Positions 29,971 to 39,988 of a stretch of 64,000 nt of DNA are shown here, piece by piece (position 1 is the stretch's first letter; each line of letters opens with the position of its first letter). The DNA is taken from positions 1-64,000 of the forward strand of contig CAMCRZ010000002.1 in assembly GCA_945877425.1 (NCBI GenBank). Direction: 5' to 3'. The notes beneath the pieces are model-generated. The model was given only the letters and a program-made list of their open reading frames with translations, was not told where the DNA came from and did no database searches. A program made the position numbers and the translations under genes. This DNA is from an uncultured Treponema sp. (GTDB taxonomy: Bacteria > Spirochaetota > Spirochaetia > Treponematales > Treponemataceae).

Positions 29971-29982
29971 CAGGAGCCAATA

Positions 29983-30447
29983 ATGGGAATGAATGTTTCG
30001 GAAAGTACTTCTCTTAACACTGTAATGAGTGAACAGGAGCAGGCTAAACTTAAGATGCAGGTTGACACTTTGAATAAGGCTAATGCCATAGAAGGCAGGC
30101 AGGTTCAGCAGTCTTTGGGAAAAGATGATTTTCTTAAACTGCTTATAGCACAGCTTTCAAATCAAGATCCAACTTCACCTATGGAAAATACTGAATTCAT
30201 TGCACAGATGGCTCAGTTTTCTTCACTTGAACAGATGACTAATATGAATCAGGAGTTTTATAAACTTAATTCAATGTTAAGCGGAAATCAGGCTGTTTCT
30301 ACACTTGGAAAAACTGTTGACATTGATCTTAACGGTGTAATTTCTACCGGCGTTGTTGATGCTGTTACTTGTGGTAATGCTCCGCAAGTAAGGGTAAACA
30401 ATATGTATTACGATATGAAACACATTGCTGCTGTTTACGGCGAATAA
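29983..30447 (+). CDS. flgD: Flagellar hook assembly protein FlgD, short form
   Basis: [37 protein letters not shown]. Confidence 0.93.
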   Translation: MGMNVSESTSLNTVMSEQEQAKLKMQVDTLNKANAIEGRQVQQSLGKDDFLKLLIAQLSNQDPTSPMENTEFIAQMAQFSSLEQMTNMNQEFYKLNSMLSGNQAVSTLGKTVDIDLNGVISTGVVDAVTCGNAPQVRVNNMYYDMKHIAAVYGE

Positions 30448-30475
30448 TTTAAGTACATAATGAGAGGTTAGTTAT

Positions 30476-31867
30476 ATGATGAGATCACTTTATGCAGGCG
30501 TTTCCGGCTTGCAAAATCACCAGACAAGAATGGACGTAATTGGAAACAACATTTCAAATGTCAACACTTACGGCTTTAAAAAAGGTCGTGTAAGTTTCCA
30601 GGATATGATCAGCCAGCAACTTGGCGGTGCGTCAAAACCTACAGAAGAAGTTGGAGGCGTTAACCCGAAAGAAGTTGGTCTTGGAATGAGCGTTGCTTCT
30701 ATTGATACGATTTTTACACAGGGAAACCTTCAGACTACAGGAAATACAACTGATCTTGCCATTTCAGGAAACGGATTTTTCGTTTTGAAGAAAGGTGAAG
30801 AAACTCTTTACTCAAGAGCCGGTGTTTTTGGAGTTGATTCAGAAGGAACACTTGTAAATCCTGCAAACGGTCTTAGAGTTCAGGGCTGGATGGCAGAAGA
30901 CGTTAACGGCAAGCAGATAGTTACAACTTCGGCAACACCAACTGACATTACAATTCCAATCGGTCAGAAAGATCCTCCTCATGCAACAGAAAATGTTCAT
31001 TATTTCTGCAACTTAAATAAAAATATGAGCGAAATTCCGGAAAATCCTACAGAAGATCAAATTCGTGAAGGAACATGGCACACAACTGTAGAAATTTACG
31101 ACACTTACGGCAACACTCATACTATGGCAATGGATTTTCGCAAAGTACCTGGAAATCCTAACCAGTGGACTGTTTCTGTAGACGTTGATCCTAACAGTGA
31201 ATTTGCTACAAATACAAGAATAGGTTTTGGCGGAACAGACGGAGTTGGAAATACTTACACACTTAACTTTGACAATACAGGAAAGCTTATGTCAGTAGTT
31301 GACAGTGCAGGAAACGTTTCTAATGAAGAAGGTGAAATTGTTCTCCAGACAAGTTTTGCTGTTGCTGATTCTAATCCTGATGAAAACGGCAATCCTTACC
31401 GTCAGACTTTTAACCTTAACCTTGGAACTATCGGAAGCATGGAAAATACAGTAACACAAAGTGCTTCCAAGTCTACAACTAAAGCCAATTATCAGGACGG
31501 ATATACTTTAGGCTATCTTGATACATTTAACATAAGCCAGACAGGCGTTATTACAGGCGTTTACTCTAACGGTTCAACAAGAACAATCGGTCAGGTTGCG
31601 ATGGCAAGCTTTACAAACCAGGGCGGCCTTGAAAAGAAGGGAAACAATAACTTTGCAGAAAGCACAAACTCCGGCATGGCAAATATCGGCGAAAGCGGTA
31701 CTGCCGGCAAAGGCGCAATCCTTAGCGGCACACTTGAAATGTCAAACGTTGACTTAACGGATCAGCTTACAGACATGATTGTTACCCAGCGCGGATTTGA
31801 ATCTAATGCAAAGACAATTCAGACAGGTGATTCAATGCTTGAAACTGTAATCAACTTAAAGCGCTGA
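30476..31867 (+). CDS. flgE: Flagellar hook protein FlgE
   Basis: [39 protein letters not shown]-terminal [21 protein letters not shown]. Confidence 0.97.
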   Translation: MMRSLYAGVSGLQNHQTRMDVIGNNISNVNTYGFKKGRVSFQDMISQQLGGASKPTEEVGGVNPKEVGLGMSVASIDTIFTQGNLQTTGNTTDLAISGNGFFVLKKGEETLYSRAGVFGVDSEGTLVNPANGLRVQGWMAEDVNGKQIVTTSATPTDITIPIGQKDPPHATENVHYFCNLNKNMSEIPENPTEDQIREGTWHTTVEIYDTYGNTHTMAMDFRKVPGNPNQWTVSVDVDPNSEFATNTRIGFGGTDGVGNTYTLNFDNTGKLMSVVDSAGNVSNEEGEIVLQTSFAVADSNPDENGNPYRQTFNLNLGTIGSMENTVTQSASKSTTKANYQDGYTLGYLDTFNISQTGVITGVYSNGSTRTIGQVAMASFTNQGGLEKKGNNNFAESTNSGMANIGESGTAGKGAILSGTLEMSNVDLTDQLTDMIVTQRGFESNAKTIQTGDSMLETVINLKR

Positions 31868-31903
31868 TTTTTCCTATAGCATAAAATCATAACGTCAAAA
31901 TAA

Positions 31904-31951
31904 AAGCCTGAAGCTTACTTAATTGCGGTAAACTTCAGGCTTGTTTTTTTT
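31904..31951. terminator. Bidirectional rho-independent terminator
   Basis: 10-bp perfect stem AAGCCTGAAG/CTTCAGGCTT (31904-31913/31933-31942); T tract on + and TTTTATTTT on the minus side, between convergent genes. Confidence 0.9.
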
Positions 31952-31975
31952 ACTTAAATCAAAAAAAGTAAAAAC

Positions 31976-33649
31976 TTATTTTTCAAATCCTGTACTTGAA
32001 TAATATGACTGTGGAGTTAAGGAAGACAAATCTTCAAGTTTAAGAAGAGTAGTGTTTCCCTGAACATCAGTAACGACAATTCCTTTTGGAGTAACAGTTA
32101 CAGGAGTTCCGCTTGTTAAGTTAACATTGCTCTTAAGAAGAAGATTAAGCGATTTGTCAAACTTTGCAAGATAATTTCCGCCGTTTTCCGTAATTACGCA
32201 GTAGTAGTCGCTTCCGTTATTTACAAGCACGCTGTCCTGGGCAACGGTTTCATTTGTTTCTTTTTGAATTTCCATTTTAACTGCATCTAAAAGGCAAAGC
32301 TTAATTGCACCGTTTGCTGTATTTTCTCCGCAGATTGCAATGTAGAGAAGGGAATTGTCAACATCAGCATTATCAATTTGGGCACTTTCTACAGGAAGAA
32401 TTGTCCTTCCGCGGATAACTGTAACAGGTGACTGCCTTATAACTTCTCCGTTTACAGTGTCAACTTTTACCATTGCACTAAGCTGAGATGCGCTGTCTGT
32501 AATTTTAAGTCCTATTACAGTATTCTGGTTTGATGCTTCTGCAATCTGTTCCTGAATAATCTGCTGCTGGTCTCTTGCAATTTCAGAACGTTCTTCCTGT
32601 GCTTCTGCTGCCTTTTTGTCTGCAATTGCCTGATTTACTTCTGCTTCCTGCCTTGCTTCTTCTACAACCTGCTGCTGTTCCTGAGTTTTTTCCTGTTCAG
32701 CCTGAGCTTCTTCCTGTGCTTCCTGTGCTTCTTCCTGCTTTTCCTGAGCTATCTGCTGTTTTTCTATGTTTTCAGGATCTGCTTCAGCTTCTTTTTGAGC
32801 AGTCTGGGCTTCTTTTTTTGCTTCTTCAGCTTTTTGTTCAGCCTGTTTCTGTACTTCTTTCTGTTCAGCTAATTTTTTATTTTCTTCAGCAGCTTTTTTT
32901 GCACTTTCCTGAGCTTTTTCTGATGCAGCTTCAGCTTCCCTTTCCTTTATGTCAACCATATTTTTTCTTTCGTCAACGCCTTTGTCATCTTCTTCCTGCA
33001 TGGACTGAACTACCGTTTTATCACTTATAACGGAAGTATCTACAGTAGAAAGTCCGCCCTGCAAATCACCTAAAGGAATTACAATCTGAGATTTTCCAGC
33101 CCAGTCAGACCATTTTGTAGAAAGTCCGCATTTTTCTGCAGTAAGATTTGCCATAACAATGTCTTTGTACTTGGAAGAAAAAATGTCTGTCTTGCCGCGG
33201 TAAACTGCATTGTAAACTGTAACGAAAGCTGCAATAGTAGAAGCATCACTTTCTGAATATCCGTAGGCACTTGAAAGATAAGCTGCAATAATCCGCCTTA
33301 AGTTGTCTATGTGGTCAACAGTTGCATTTTCGCCTACTATGATTATGTCTGCATCAAGCTTTCCCTTTGTGTCGTCAACTGCATGAATTACAGTATATTT
33401 TGCTCCCGGAGAAAAAGTTCCGCTTTTGTTTACATCAGCTGCAACTTGATTTCCCAGACCACTTCCTATAGATTTAATGGTACTTATGGATTCAATTACA
33501 GAATGAGGGCCGGTGTAGTTTTCAAATTTGATTGTGTCCAGTGAACCTGCGCTTTCAAGTTCAGGTTTGTTTACGTCAATGGCAGACAGGTTTGCCGTAA
33601 CAGTAAGCGCTGCTGCTGCACAAATACAGAATTTTGCAATTTTTCTCAT
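31976..33649 (-). CDS. P83/100 family protein
   Basis: Signal peptide; conserved N-terminal domain then long charged E/K/Q/A coiled coil; C-terminal beta-rich region. Confidence 0.8.
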   Translation of the reverse strand: MRKIAKFCICAAAALTVTANLSAIDVNKPELESAGSLDTIKFENYTGPHSVIESISTIKSIGSGLGNQVAADVNKSGTFSPGAKYTVIHAVDDTKGKLDADIIIVGENATVDHIDNLRRIIAAYLSSAYGYSESDASTIAAFVTVYNAVYRGKTDIFSSKYKDIVMANLTAEKCGLSTKWSDWAGKSQIVIPLGDLQGGLSTVDTSVISDKTVVQSMQEEDDKGVDERKNMVDIKEREAEAASEKAQESAKKAAEENKKLAEQKEVQKQAEQKAEEAKKEAQTAQKEAEADPENIEKQQIAQEKQEEAQEAQEEAQAEQEKTQEQQQVVEEARQEAEVNQAIADKKAAEAQEERSEIARDQQQIIQEQIAEASNQNTVIGLKITDSASQLSAMVKVDTVNGEVIRQSPVTVIRGRTILPVESAQIDNADVDNSLLYIAICGENTANGAIKLCLLDAVKMEIQKETNETVAQDSVLVNNGSDYYCVITENGGNYLAKFDKSLNLLLKSNVNLTSGTPVTVTPKGIVVTDVQGNTTLLKLEDLSSLTPQSYYSSTGFEK

Positions 33650-33788
33650 AAAGAAGCCTCCGTTTGATTAAAAGATTATATCACCAAATAAGCATATTTT
33701 ACAAATACAAGATTTGAATTTAGCCTTTTTTATTTAAGCTTTATGCTGACTTTTACGGCACGTTAATAAAAAAGCCCGGAATTTATTC

Positions 33789-35555
33789 TTACAGCCCTTT
33801 TTCAATGATTTTTGAAAGAATAAGACGTGCATTTTCCTGAGTCTTAAAGCTGAACTGAGGATAAAGCATATAAGTAAGCATATCCTGACCCTTTTTTATA
33901 AAAGAAGGCTTTCCCATAAAGCTGCATATTTCGTAAGTGGAATTTGCAATAGCCTCTAAAAGAACAGTGCTGGAAGCAGAAGCTTTATTTTTCAGGACAA
34001 AATCGAGGGCATTAAGTAAATCTCCTTCAGGATCAAATTTCATTTTTCCGGCACATTGAACTGCAAAAAGCAGAAGTTCAGGATCAGAAATTTCTTTCAT
34101 TAAGCTGGCAGTATATTTTGTTCCGAAACTTAAGCCGCTTGAAGAAACAAGATCCAGTATTGTCTGATTGTAAACAATGTTTTGCTTGAAAAACGGTTTT
34201 TCTGCAGTAAAGTCCCAGCTTGTTTCTTTCCACTGAAAGTACATATTTTCCAATTCAGCATTTAAAAGGGCAAGCCACATTTTTTCTTTTCCCGGAAAAT
34301 TTCCTTTAGTAAAGCTTTCCTTTATTTCCCTGTAAGACTTGTCTGTAATTGCAGGTCCCAGTATTGCGGAAGAAGTTACGGTGTTTTTTTCATAATGAGA
34401 TTTGTACTGCTTTAATTCACATCTTTTGAAAGAAGAAGAAAATGCACCCTTAACGCCCTGTTTTACTCTGTAGGCTTCAATAACCCAGTTGTTCGTGCAT
34501 AAGACAAAATATCCTGAATCAGTTGAAAAAACGTAAGGCACTTTTTTTTGAGGCGACATTTTTACGTTCCACAAGACAGTTCCGTTTTCTGAAAAACACC
34601 AGGCGTTTTCTTTAGTCCTTACTGTAAGACCTTGGACTGTATTTTCAGCATAAGAAATCTGTTCTGCAGAAGTTACGGGAATTTCATAAACTGATTTTAT
34701 GTCTGCATTTTTTAAGTTTACGCTAAAGGCTTTTACAGGAGTTCCTGAAAAAAATACTGCCTGTTGGGAACTGGAACTGCACGCACAGACTGTAGGAAAA
34801 GTTAATCCTAAGGAAGATGCACTTACAGCCCATTTGGAAAAACTTTCTCCTTTAGAGTTTGCAGCGTAAAGCCCGAATCCGCCGTCACTGAAAGTTAAAA
34901 TAAGTCCTTCTTTGGATTCCGTAACAGAGTGAACTTTTCCTGCAAAGACAATCTGTTCCATTACTTCTCCAAAAGGCGTTAACCTGCAGGCTGTAGATTT
35001 TCCGTCTTTAGTAGTTTCCGTAAATGCAATAAGCGAACCGTCGTTTAAAGATTTCAGCGGAAGTGACGTATTCTGATTTTTAACGGTAACTGTCCAGCGG
35101 CACACTCCGTTTAGTGAAAAACATGAAATTTTTTCTTTTCCCCGGACAAATATTCTTCCGTCCCAGCCCCACAAAGGTGACTGAATTACTTCAAAGCCGC
35201 AGTCTGCTGTCCATACAACTGAACCGCTTTGATTCAGAAGGTTTAAGTTGGAATTTTTTGAAATTACAGTTATAAAATCTTCAGGTCCTGCAGAAATGAA
35301 ATTCTTTATTTTCTGTGAAAATGATTTTGACCATAAGATTTTTCCTTCATCTGTAAAGCAGTAAACGTTTTTTCCTTCTCCAGTGCAGATGTAACCTGCA
35401 GAAGTTCTTTCAGGCTGGCATAAAACGTTTCCGCCCAAAACGCAAACCCAGTCAGGCTGAATTTTTTTTAAATCCAAAATGTTTTGTGAAAAAATAAAAA
35501 ACGGTAAAAAAGAAAAAACTAAAGCTTTTAAAAATACTTTTTTCCAGGAAATCAT
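33789..35555 (-). CDS. Secreted PQQ-like/WD40-like beta-propeller protein
   Basis: Signal peptide; repeated GxxxxW/GxVxW blades (KILWSKSF, GSVVWTAD, GVCRWTV, GTVLWNV). Confidence 0.65.
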   Translation of the reverse strand: MISWKKVFLKALVFSFLPFFIFSQNILDLKKIQPDWVCVLGGNVLCQPERTSAGYICTGEGKNVYCFTDEGKILWSKSFSQKIKNFISAGPEDFITVISKNSNLNLLNQSGSVVWTADCGFEVIQSPLWGWDGRIFVRGKEKISCFSLNGVCRWTVTVKNQNTSLPLKSLNDGSLIAFTETTKDGKSTACRLTPFGEVMEQIVFAGKVHSVTESKEGLILTFSDGGFGLYAANSKGESFSKWAVSASSLGLTFPTVCACSSSSQQAVFFSGTPVKAFSVNLKNADIKSVYEIPVTSAEQISYAENTVQGLTVRTKENAWCFSENGTVLWNVKMSPQKKVPYVFSTDSGYFVLCTNNWVIEAYRVKQGVKGAFSSSFKRCELKQYKSHYEKNTVTSSAILGPAITDKSYREIKESFTKGNFPGKEKMWLALLNAELENMYFQWKETSWDFTAEKPFFKQNIVYNQTILDLVSSSGLSFGTKYTASLMKEISDPELLLFAVQCAGKMKFDPEGDLLNALDFVLKNKASASSTVLLEAIANSTYEICSFMGKPSFIKKGQDMLTYMLYPQFSFKTQENARLILSKIIEKGL

Positions 35556-36796
35556 TTTTCAAACCATGCAAGACTTTCTATATGTCCTGTCTGCGGGTAA
35601 AAATCAAGTAAGAAAAGCTTTGTAAGCCTGTAACCTGCTTTAATAAGGAATTTTGCATCTCTTGCGTGAGTTGCAATGTCACAGGAAACGCTTCTTATCT
35701 GGGGAATATTTGATTTCTGCAGCCACTGGCACACAGCTTTTTCCATGCCGCTTCTTGGAGGATCTATAACGACAGCATCAAAATTACCGTATTGCTTAAT
35801 GCAGTTTTCACTGTGATATTTTATCCATGTTTCACCGCTTACACCGTAACTCTGATGTTTTTTTCCGAAAAGATTTTGTTCAGCAAATACAAGTGCATCC
35901 CTGTTGTGCTCTACAAGAGTAACGTTTTCAAAAAGGTCGCTTAAAAAAACTGAAAAAGTTCCTGCTCCTGCATACATATCAAGTACGTGACAGCCTTTCA
36001 AACCTTCCGTTACAAAAGGAATTGCCTTTTCAAGAACATTAAGGTTTGACTGGAAAAATCCCTGAACGTCAAAAGTTAAGTTTTTTCCCAAAAGTTCTAT
36101 GGTGCACAGATTATGTTCGTCTATTACAGTTCCTGAAAAACGCTTTTGAATTTTCTTCTGCCTTGAATTTTTCTTTTTGCCTGATGAATTTGAGAAAGAA
36201 CTGCCTTTGTCTTCCGGCTTTTTCTTTTCATTAGCAATGATTATTTTATCAAATCCTTCAGGAATGGAAACAATTTTACTGCTGCCGAAAACGTGAACTC
36301 TTCCTTTAGGACGCTGGTCAAAAGGCACTTCCTTAAGGTACAGGTTTATTTCATCTTCAGCACAGGGACAGTTTTCTATTTCAACAATTGAATTGCTCCG
36401 TTTTGCCATCATTCCGCCGTTATGAAACTGAAACCTTGAACGGTAAGCTTTATGGCCTGCTGCAATAACTTCAATTTCAGGCACATTGATTTGTTCCCTT
36501 TCAAATGCTGACTTCAAAATTTCTTTTCTAAGTGTCTGCTGGTAACCTGACTCAATGTGCTGCATATTACAGCCGCCGCATTTTCCATAATACTGACAAA
36601 AAGGTTCCCTGCGGTAAGGAGAAGGCTGTAGGACTTTTACAATACGGGCTTTCATGTAATCACGTTCTTCCTGAATAATTTCTACTTCAAGAGTTTCTCC
36701 CGGAACAGCATAGGGTATAAAGACAGTTTTTCCTTCAATTTTTCCAATGCAGTCTCCACCAAATACCATTTTTTCTGCTATAATTGTCTTTGTCAT
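35552..36796 (-). CDS. TrmA/RumA-family RNA (uracil-5-)-methyltransferase
   Basis: FCQYYGKCGGCNMQH cluster, DMYAGAGTFS, DPPRSGMEKAV, SVSCDIATHARD. Confidence 0.92.
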   Translation of the reverse strand: MTKTIIAEKMVFGGDCIGKIEGKTVFIPYAVPGETLEVEIIQEERDYMKARIVKVLQPSPYRREPFCQYYGKCGGCNMQHIESGYQQTLRKEILKSAFEREQINVPEIEVIAAGHKAYRSRFQFHNGGMMAKRSNSIVEIENCPCAEDEINLYLKEVPFDQRPKGRVHVFGSSKIVSIPEGFDKIIIANEKKKPEDKGSSFSNSSGKKKNSRQKKIQKRFSGTVIDEHNLCTIELLGKNLTFDVQGFFQSNLNVLEKAIPFVTEGLKGCHVLDMYAGAGTFSVFLSDLFENVTLVEHNRDALVFAEQNLFGKKHQSYGVSGETWIKYHSENCIKQYGNFDAVVIDPPRSGMEKAVCQWLQKSNIPQIRSVSCDIATHARDAKFLIKAGYRLTKLFLLDFYPQTGHIESLAWFEK

Positions 36797-36878
36797 TTTT
36801 CTAAGTTATCATATAATTGGAAAAAGTAAAAGCAAGGAATTAAGCGTAATGACTTGCAGCTTCTGAACAAAATCAAGG

Positions 36879-36893
36879 TAACGGTTGCCGTTA
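36879..36893. repeat. Perfect inverted repeat TAACGG-TTG-CCGTTA upstream of the hydrolase gene
   Basis: 6-bp arms, 3-nt spacer, about 45 bp before ATG 36938. Confidence 0.4.
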
Positions 36894-36937
36894 ATGTTGA
36901 TTTGACCGATTATAACTTTAGGGAGAAAAGTTTTATT

Positions 36938-37876
36938 ATGATTTATGCAAAGAAAACAATTACAATGTCTGACGGAAATGAAAATGTTTTTCACTCATGG
37001 GTTCCGGAACAGGAAGTTAAGGCTGCTGTAGTTTTAAGCCACGGTATGACTGAATTTGCTTTCCGCTACAATGATCTGGCAGACCTTTTTTGCAAAAACG
37101 GCATTGCAGTTTACGCAGAAGATCACAGAGGTCACGGAGAAACGGCTGCTCTTGCTGAAAAAAACAAAACGGGAATGTTCGGATATCTTGCTGACAAAGA
37201 CGGATTTTTCAGAGTTGCAGATGATGTTTTTGAAGAAATTCAGGCTGTTAAAAACCTTTATCCTGGAAAAAAAGTTTTTCTTTTAGGCCACAGTTTCGGC
37301 TCTCTTGTAAGTCAGTGCATAATAGAAAAGTACGGCGAACAGTTTGACGGATGCATTCTTTGTGCAACAGCAGGTCCGCGTAATGTTACAGTTTTTTTTG
37401 CTAAAATCCTTGCTTCTGTTTTTTCAAGATTATACGGAAGAAAGAAAGTTTCCAAATTCATAGACAAAGTAACATTCGGTTCCTACAACAGTCACATTAA
37501 AAACAATGAAACTCCTTTTGACTGGCTTAGTCATGACAAAAAAAATGTAGAAGAATACGTTAAGCATCCATGGTGCGGCTATTTGTGTACAATAGGATTT
37601 TTCTCTGATTTGTTTGACGGACTTGCTTTTATCCACAAAGCAGGAAATATGAAAAAAATACCTGTTTCTCTGCCTGTTCATCTTATTGCAGGTACGGAAG
37701 ATCCTGTAGGCTCTTATGGGAAAACAGTAAAAAAGCTTTTTAAGATTTACACAAAAAACAAAATGTCAGATGTATCGCTTAAATTATGGCAGGGCGGAAG
37801 GCACGAACTTTTCAATGAAACTAACAGGGAAGAAATCAAGCAGGAAACATTAGACTGGCTTTTAAATCATATCTGA
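36938..37876 (+). CDS. Alpha/beta hydrolase, monoacylglycerol lipase/lysophospholipase-like
   Basis: VVLSHGMTEFAFRYNDLADLF, DHRGHGET, LLGHSFGSLVSQ. Track ORF begins 36854; ATG 36938 has AGGGAG upstream. Confidence 0.9.
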   Translation: MIYAKKTITMSDGNENVFHSWVPEQEVKAAVVLSHGMTEFAFRYNDLADLFCKNGIAVYAEDHRGHGETAALAEKNKTGMFGYLADKDGFFRVADDVFEEIQAVKNLYPGKKVFLLGHSFGSLVSQCIIEKYGEQFDGCILCATAGPRNVTVFFAKILASVFSRLYGRKKVSKFIDKVTFGSYNSHIKNNETPFDWLSHDKKNVEEYVKHPWCGYLCTIGFFSDLFDGLAFIHKAGNMKKIPVSLPVHLIAGTEDPVGSYGKTVKKLFKIYTKNKMSDVSLKLWQGGRHELFNETNREEIKQETLDWLLNHI

Positions 37877-37907
37877 AATGTTTGAAATTATGGAAATCAA
37901 TACCAAT

Positions 37908-37936
37908 TTGACAATAAATATAAATATCAATAGAAT
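37908..37936 (+). promoter_or_regulatory. Consensus sigma70 promoter for pcnB-like gene
   Basis: TTGACA (37908-37913), 17-bp spacer, TAGAAT (37931-37936). Confidence 0.75.
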
Positions 37937-37945
37937 AGTTGCACT

Positions 37946-39067
37946 GTGTTAATTCGTTATGGAACTGACAGCAAGGGGAAGCCGGTAAAGAAGGCTGTCA
38001 TTTATACAAAGGAAGAGCATAAAATTTCGTTAGAACTTATAGACCCCGATGCTCTGTTTATAGTAAACCGTTTAAGGGAAACAGGTTTTGACGCTTACAT
38101 TGTTGGCGGCGCTGTAAGGGATTTGATTATTGGTAAAAAGCCAAAAGATTTTGATATTGTAACTGATGCAACTCCAAGCCGCATAAAGAAAGTGTTCCGC
38201 AATTCAAGGATAATCGGGAAAAGGTTTCGCTTAGTTCACGTTTTCTTTGGTGAAAAAATCTTTGAAGTAAGTACTTTCCGTTCAATAGTTGACGGTTCTG
38301 TAGGAAATGCTTTCGGCTCTATGGACGAAGACGTAATGCGAAGGGATTTTTCGTTAAACGCTTTGTATTACAATCCGCAGAAAGAGCAGGTTATTGATTA
38401 CGTAGACGGCGTTAATGCCATTAAAAAAGGTGTGGTAAAGCCTGTAATTCCTTTAAACAGGATTTTTATAGAAGACCCTGTCCGTATGCTTCGTGCAGTA
38501 AAGTATGGAGCTACAACAGGCTGCCGTCTTCCAGGAAGTCTCAGAAAAAAAATCCGGGAGTCAGCAATGCTTCTTTCACCTGTGTCTCCTTCAAGACTTA
38601 CGGAAGAATTGATAAAAATCATTAACAGCGGACATTCTTACGCCATAGTTGCAAGTGCCCTGGACACTGATTTGTACACGTACCTTCAGCCTTCTGCAAC
38701 AAATATGATGCTTGAAAAAAAGCGTTTTGAAAAAGCTTATCTTTCCAGTTTAAAGCAGCTGGACGAATTTGACAGAACAAACCACGATGCACGCCTTGGT
38801 GAAAAACTTTATTTTTTGCTTAAGGATTTTGTAGACGGACTTACAGACTGGCAGGCTGAAATAAAAAGCTCTGTGCCGGCATCAGATCTTTACAAAAGAA
38901 CATGGGCTCAGTGCAGGAACTTTATCCTTCCAATGAATCCTCAGCGAACGGAACTGGAATTTGCCGTAAGAAAAATACTCAGCAGCTATGGCGTGCAGGT
39001 AAAGGAAATCCGTAAGAAAAATCAGCGTAAAAACAGTTTAAGTAAATCTTCTGCCGAAAAAAAGTAA
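37946..39067 (+). CDS. pcnB: Poly(A) polymerase-like class II nucleotidyltransferase
   Basis: AYIVGGAVRDLIIGKKPKDFDIVTDATP and RNSRIIGKRFRLVHVFF (PAP I-like signature). Confidence 0.88.
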   Translation: MLIRYGTDSKGKPVKKAVIYTKEEHKISLELIDPDALFIVNRLRETGFDAYIVGGAVRDLIIGKKPKDFDIVTDATPSRIKKVFRNSRIIGKRFRLVHVFFGEKIFEVSTFRSIVDGSVGNAFGSMDEDVMRRDFSLNALYYNPQKEQVIDYVDGVNAIKKGVVKPVIPLNRIFIEDPVRMLRAVKYGATTGCRLPGSLRKKIRESAMLLSPVSPSRLTEELIKIINSGHSYAIVASALDTDLYTYLQPSATNMMLEKKRFEKAYLSSLKQLDEFDRTNHDARLGEKLYFLLKDFVDGLTDWQAEIKSSVPASDLYKRTWAQCRNFILPMNPQRTELEFAVRKILSSYGVQVKEIRKKNQRKNSLSKSSAEKK

Positions 39068-39084
39068 GTCTTTTTGCCAGAGTT

Positions 39085-39981
39085 TTATTTTTTTGATTCA
39101 TCTTTTGGCGGAACGGTAATTTTATCTATAACAATGCTTACTTCTTCAATTAAGATTCCTGTAAAGCGTTCAATGTTGTCTATAACGTAAGTCTGCAGAT
39201 TATGGATAATTCCCGTAAGCTGTTTGCCGAAAGGAACGTCAACTGTAATTACAAGCCTGTATCCGTGGCTGTCAGTTTTTATGCTAAGCTTTTTTACACG
39301 AATTGCATCGTCAAATTCATTTACACAGTGAAGCGTCATCTGGCTTAGCGCAGCTTCTGAAATTTCAATGCGGCCTTTTTTGCTGAATTCCGGCGTTACA
39401 ATTGATTTTTCCGAAACAGATGGTTTTTTCTTGCCGAATTTAACAAAAGAAAATATTCCCTTGTCTTTAGAGAAAATTTCGCGGATTGATTTCTGGAAAA
39501 TTTTAGAATAGCTTTTCTTGATTTCAATTGCAGGTACTGGAATAACGTGTTTGCCTTCAATCTGGCGGCTTCTCAATGCCTTTTCAATTTCTTCGCGGGT
39601 AGAAATGTCCTGTATTAAAATGATTTTTTCAGGATAAGGCAACTGCAGGCGCTCGGCTATTTTGCAGACCATTTTCTTGCTTGTGCCTAAAATCAAAATC
39701 TTTTTAATGTGGCTTTTCTGGAGGACTTTTGCAACTTCGTCTCTGTGACCCTTGTCGTCAAAAAGAGCAATTCTTACGGCACCCATGTAAGTTTTTTCGT
39801 GCTTGGCTGATTTTCCTGCAAGGATTTTATCGTCTTTAATTAAAAGACCGTCATCAATAAGCGCTTCAATGCCGTATTTTTCAGAAAGAAGTTTTGCCCT
39901 GAAACTTTTTCCTGTACCGCTTTCTCCAACAAGAGCATAAACCGTAATACCATGACTTAAAATTTTTTTAACTATATTCAT
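39085..39981 (-). CDS. P-loop NTPase with C-terminal Asp23/Gls24-like domain
   Basis: ALVGESGTGKSFRAKLL Walker A; C-terminal GRIEISEAALSQMTLHCVNEFDDAIRVKKLSIKTDSHGYRLVITVDVPFG. Confidence 0.7.
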   Translation of the reverse strand: MNIVKKILSHGITVYALVGESGTGKSFRAKLLSEKYGIEALIDDGLLIKDDKILAGKSAKHEKTYMGAVRIALFDDKGHRDEVAKVLQKSHIKKILILGTSKKMVCKIAERLQLPYPEKIILIQDISTREEIEKALRSRQIEGKHVIPVPAIEIKKSYSKIFQKSIREIFSKDKGIFSFVKFGKKKPSVSEKSIVTPEFSKKGRIEISEAALSQMTLHCVNEFDDAIRVKKLSIKTDSHGYRLVITVDVPFGKQLTGIIHNLQTYVIDNIERFTGILIEEVSIVIDKITVPPKDESKK

Positions 39982-39988
39982 CTTTGCA

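Noticed and set aside
32575-33030. 151-aa Leu-rich plus-strand ORF
   Set aside because: Antisense shadow of the E/Q/A coiled coil of P83/100; no ribosome-binding site or family signal.
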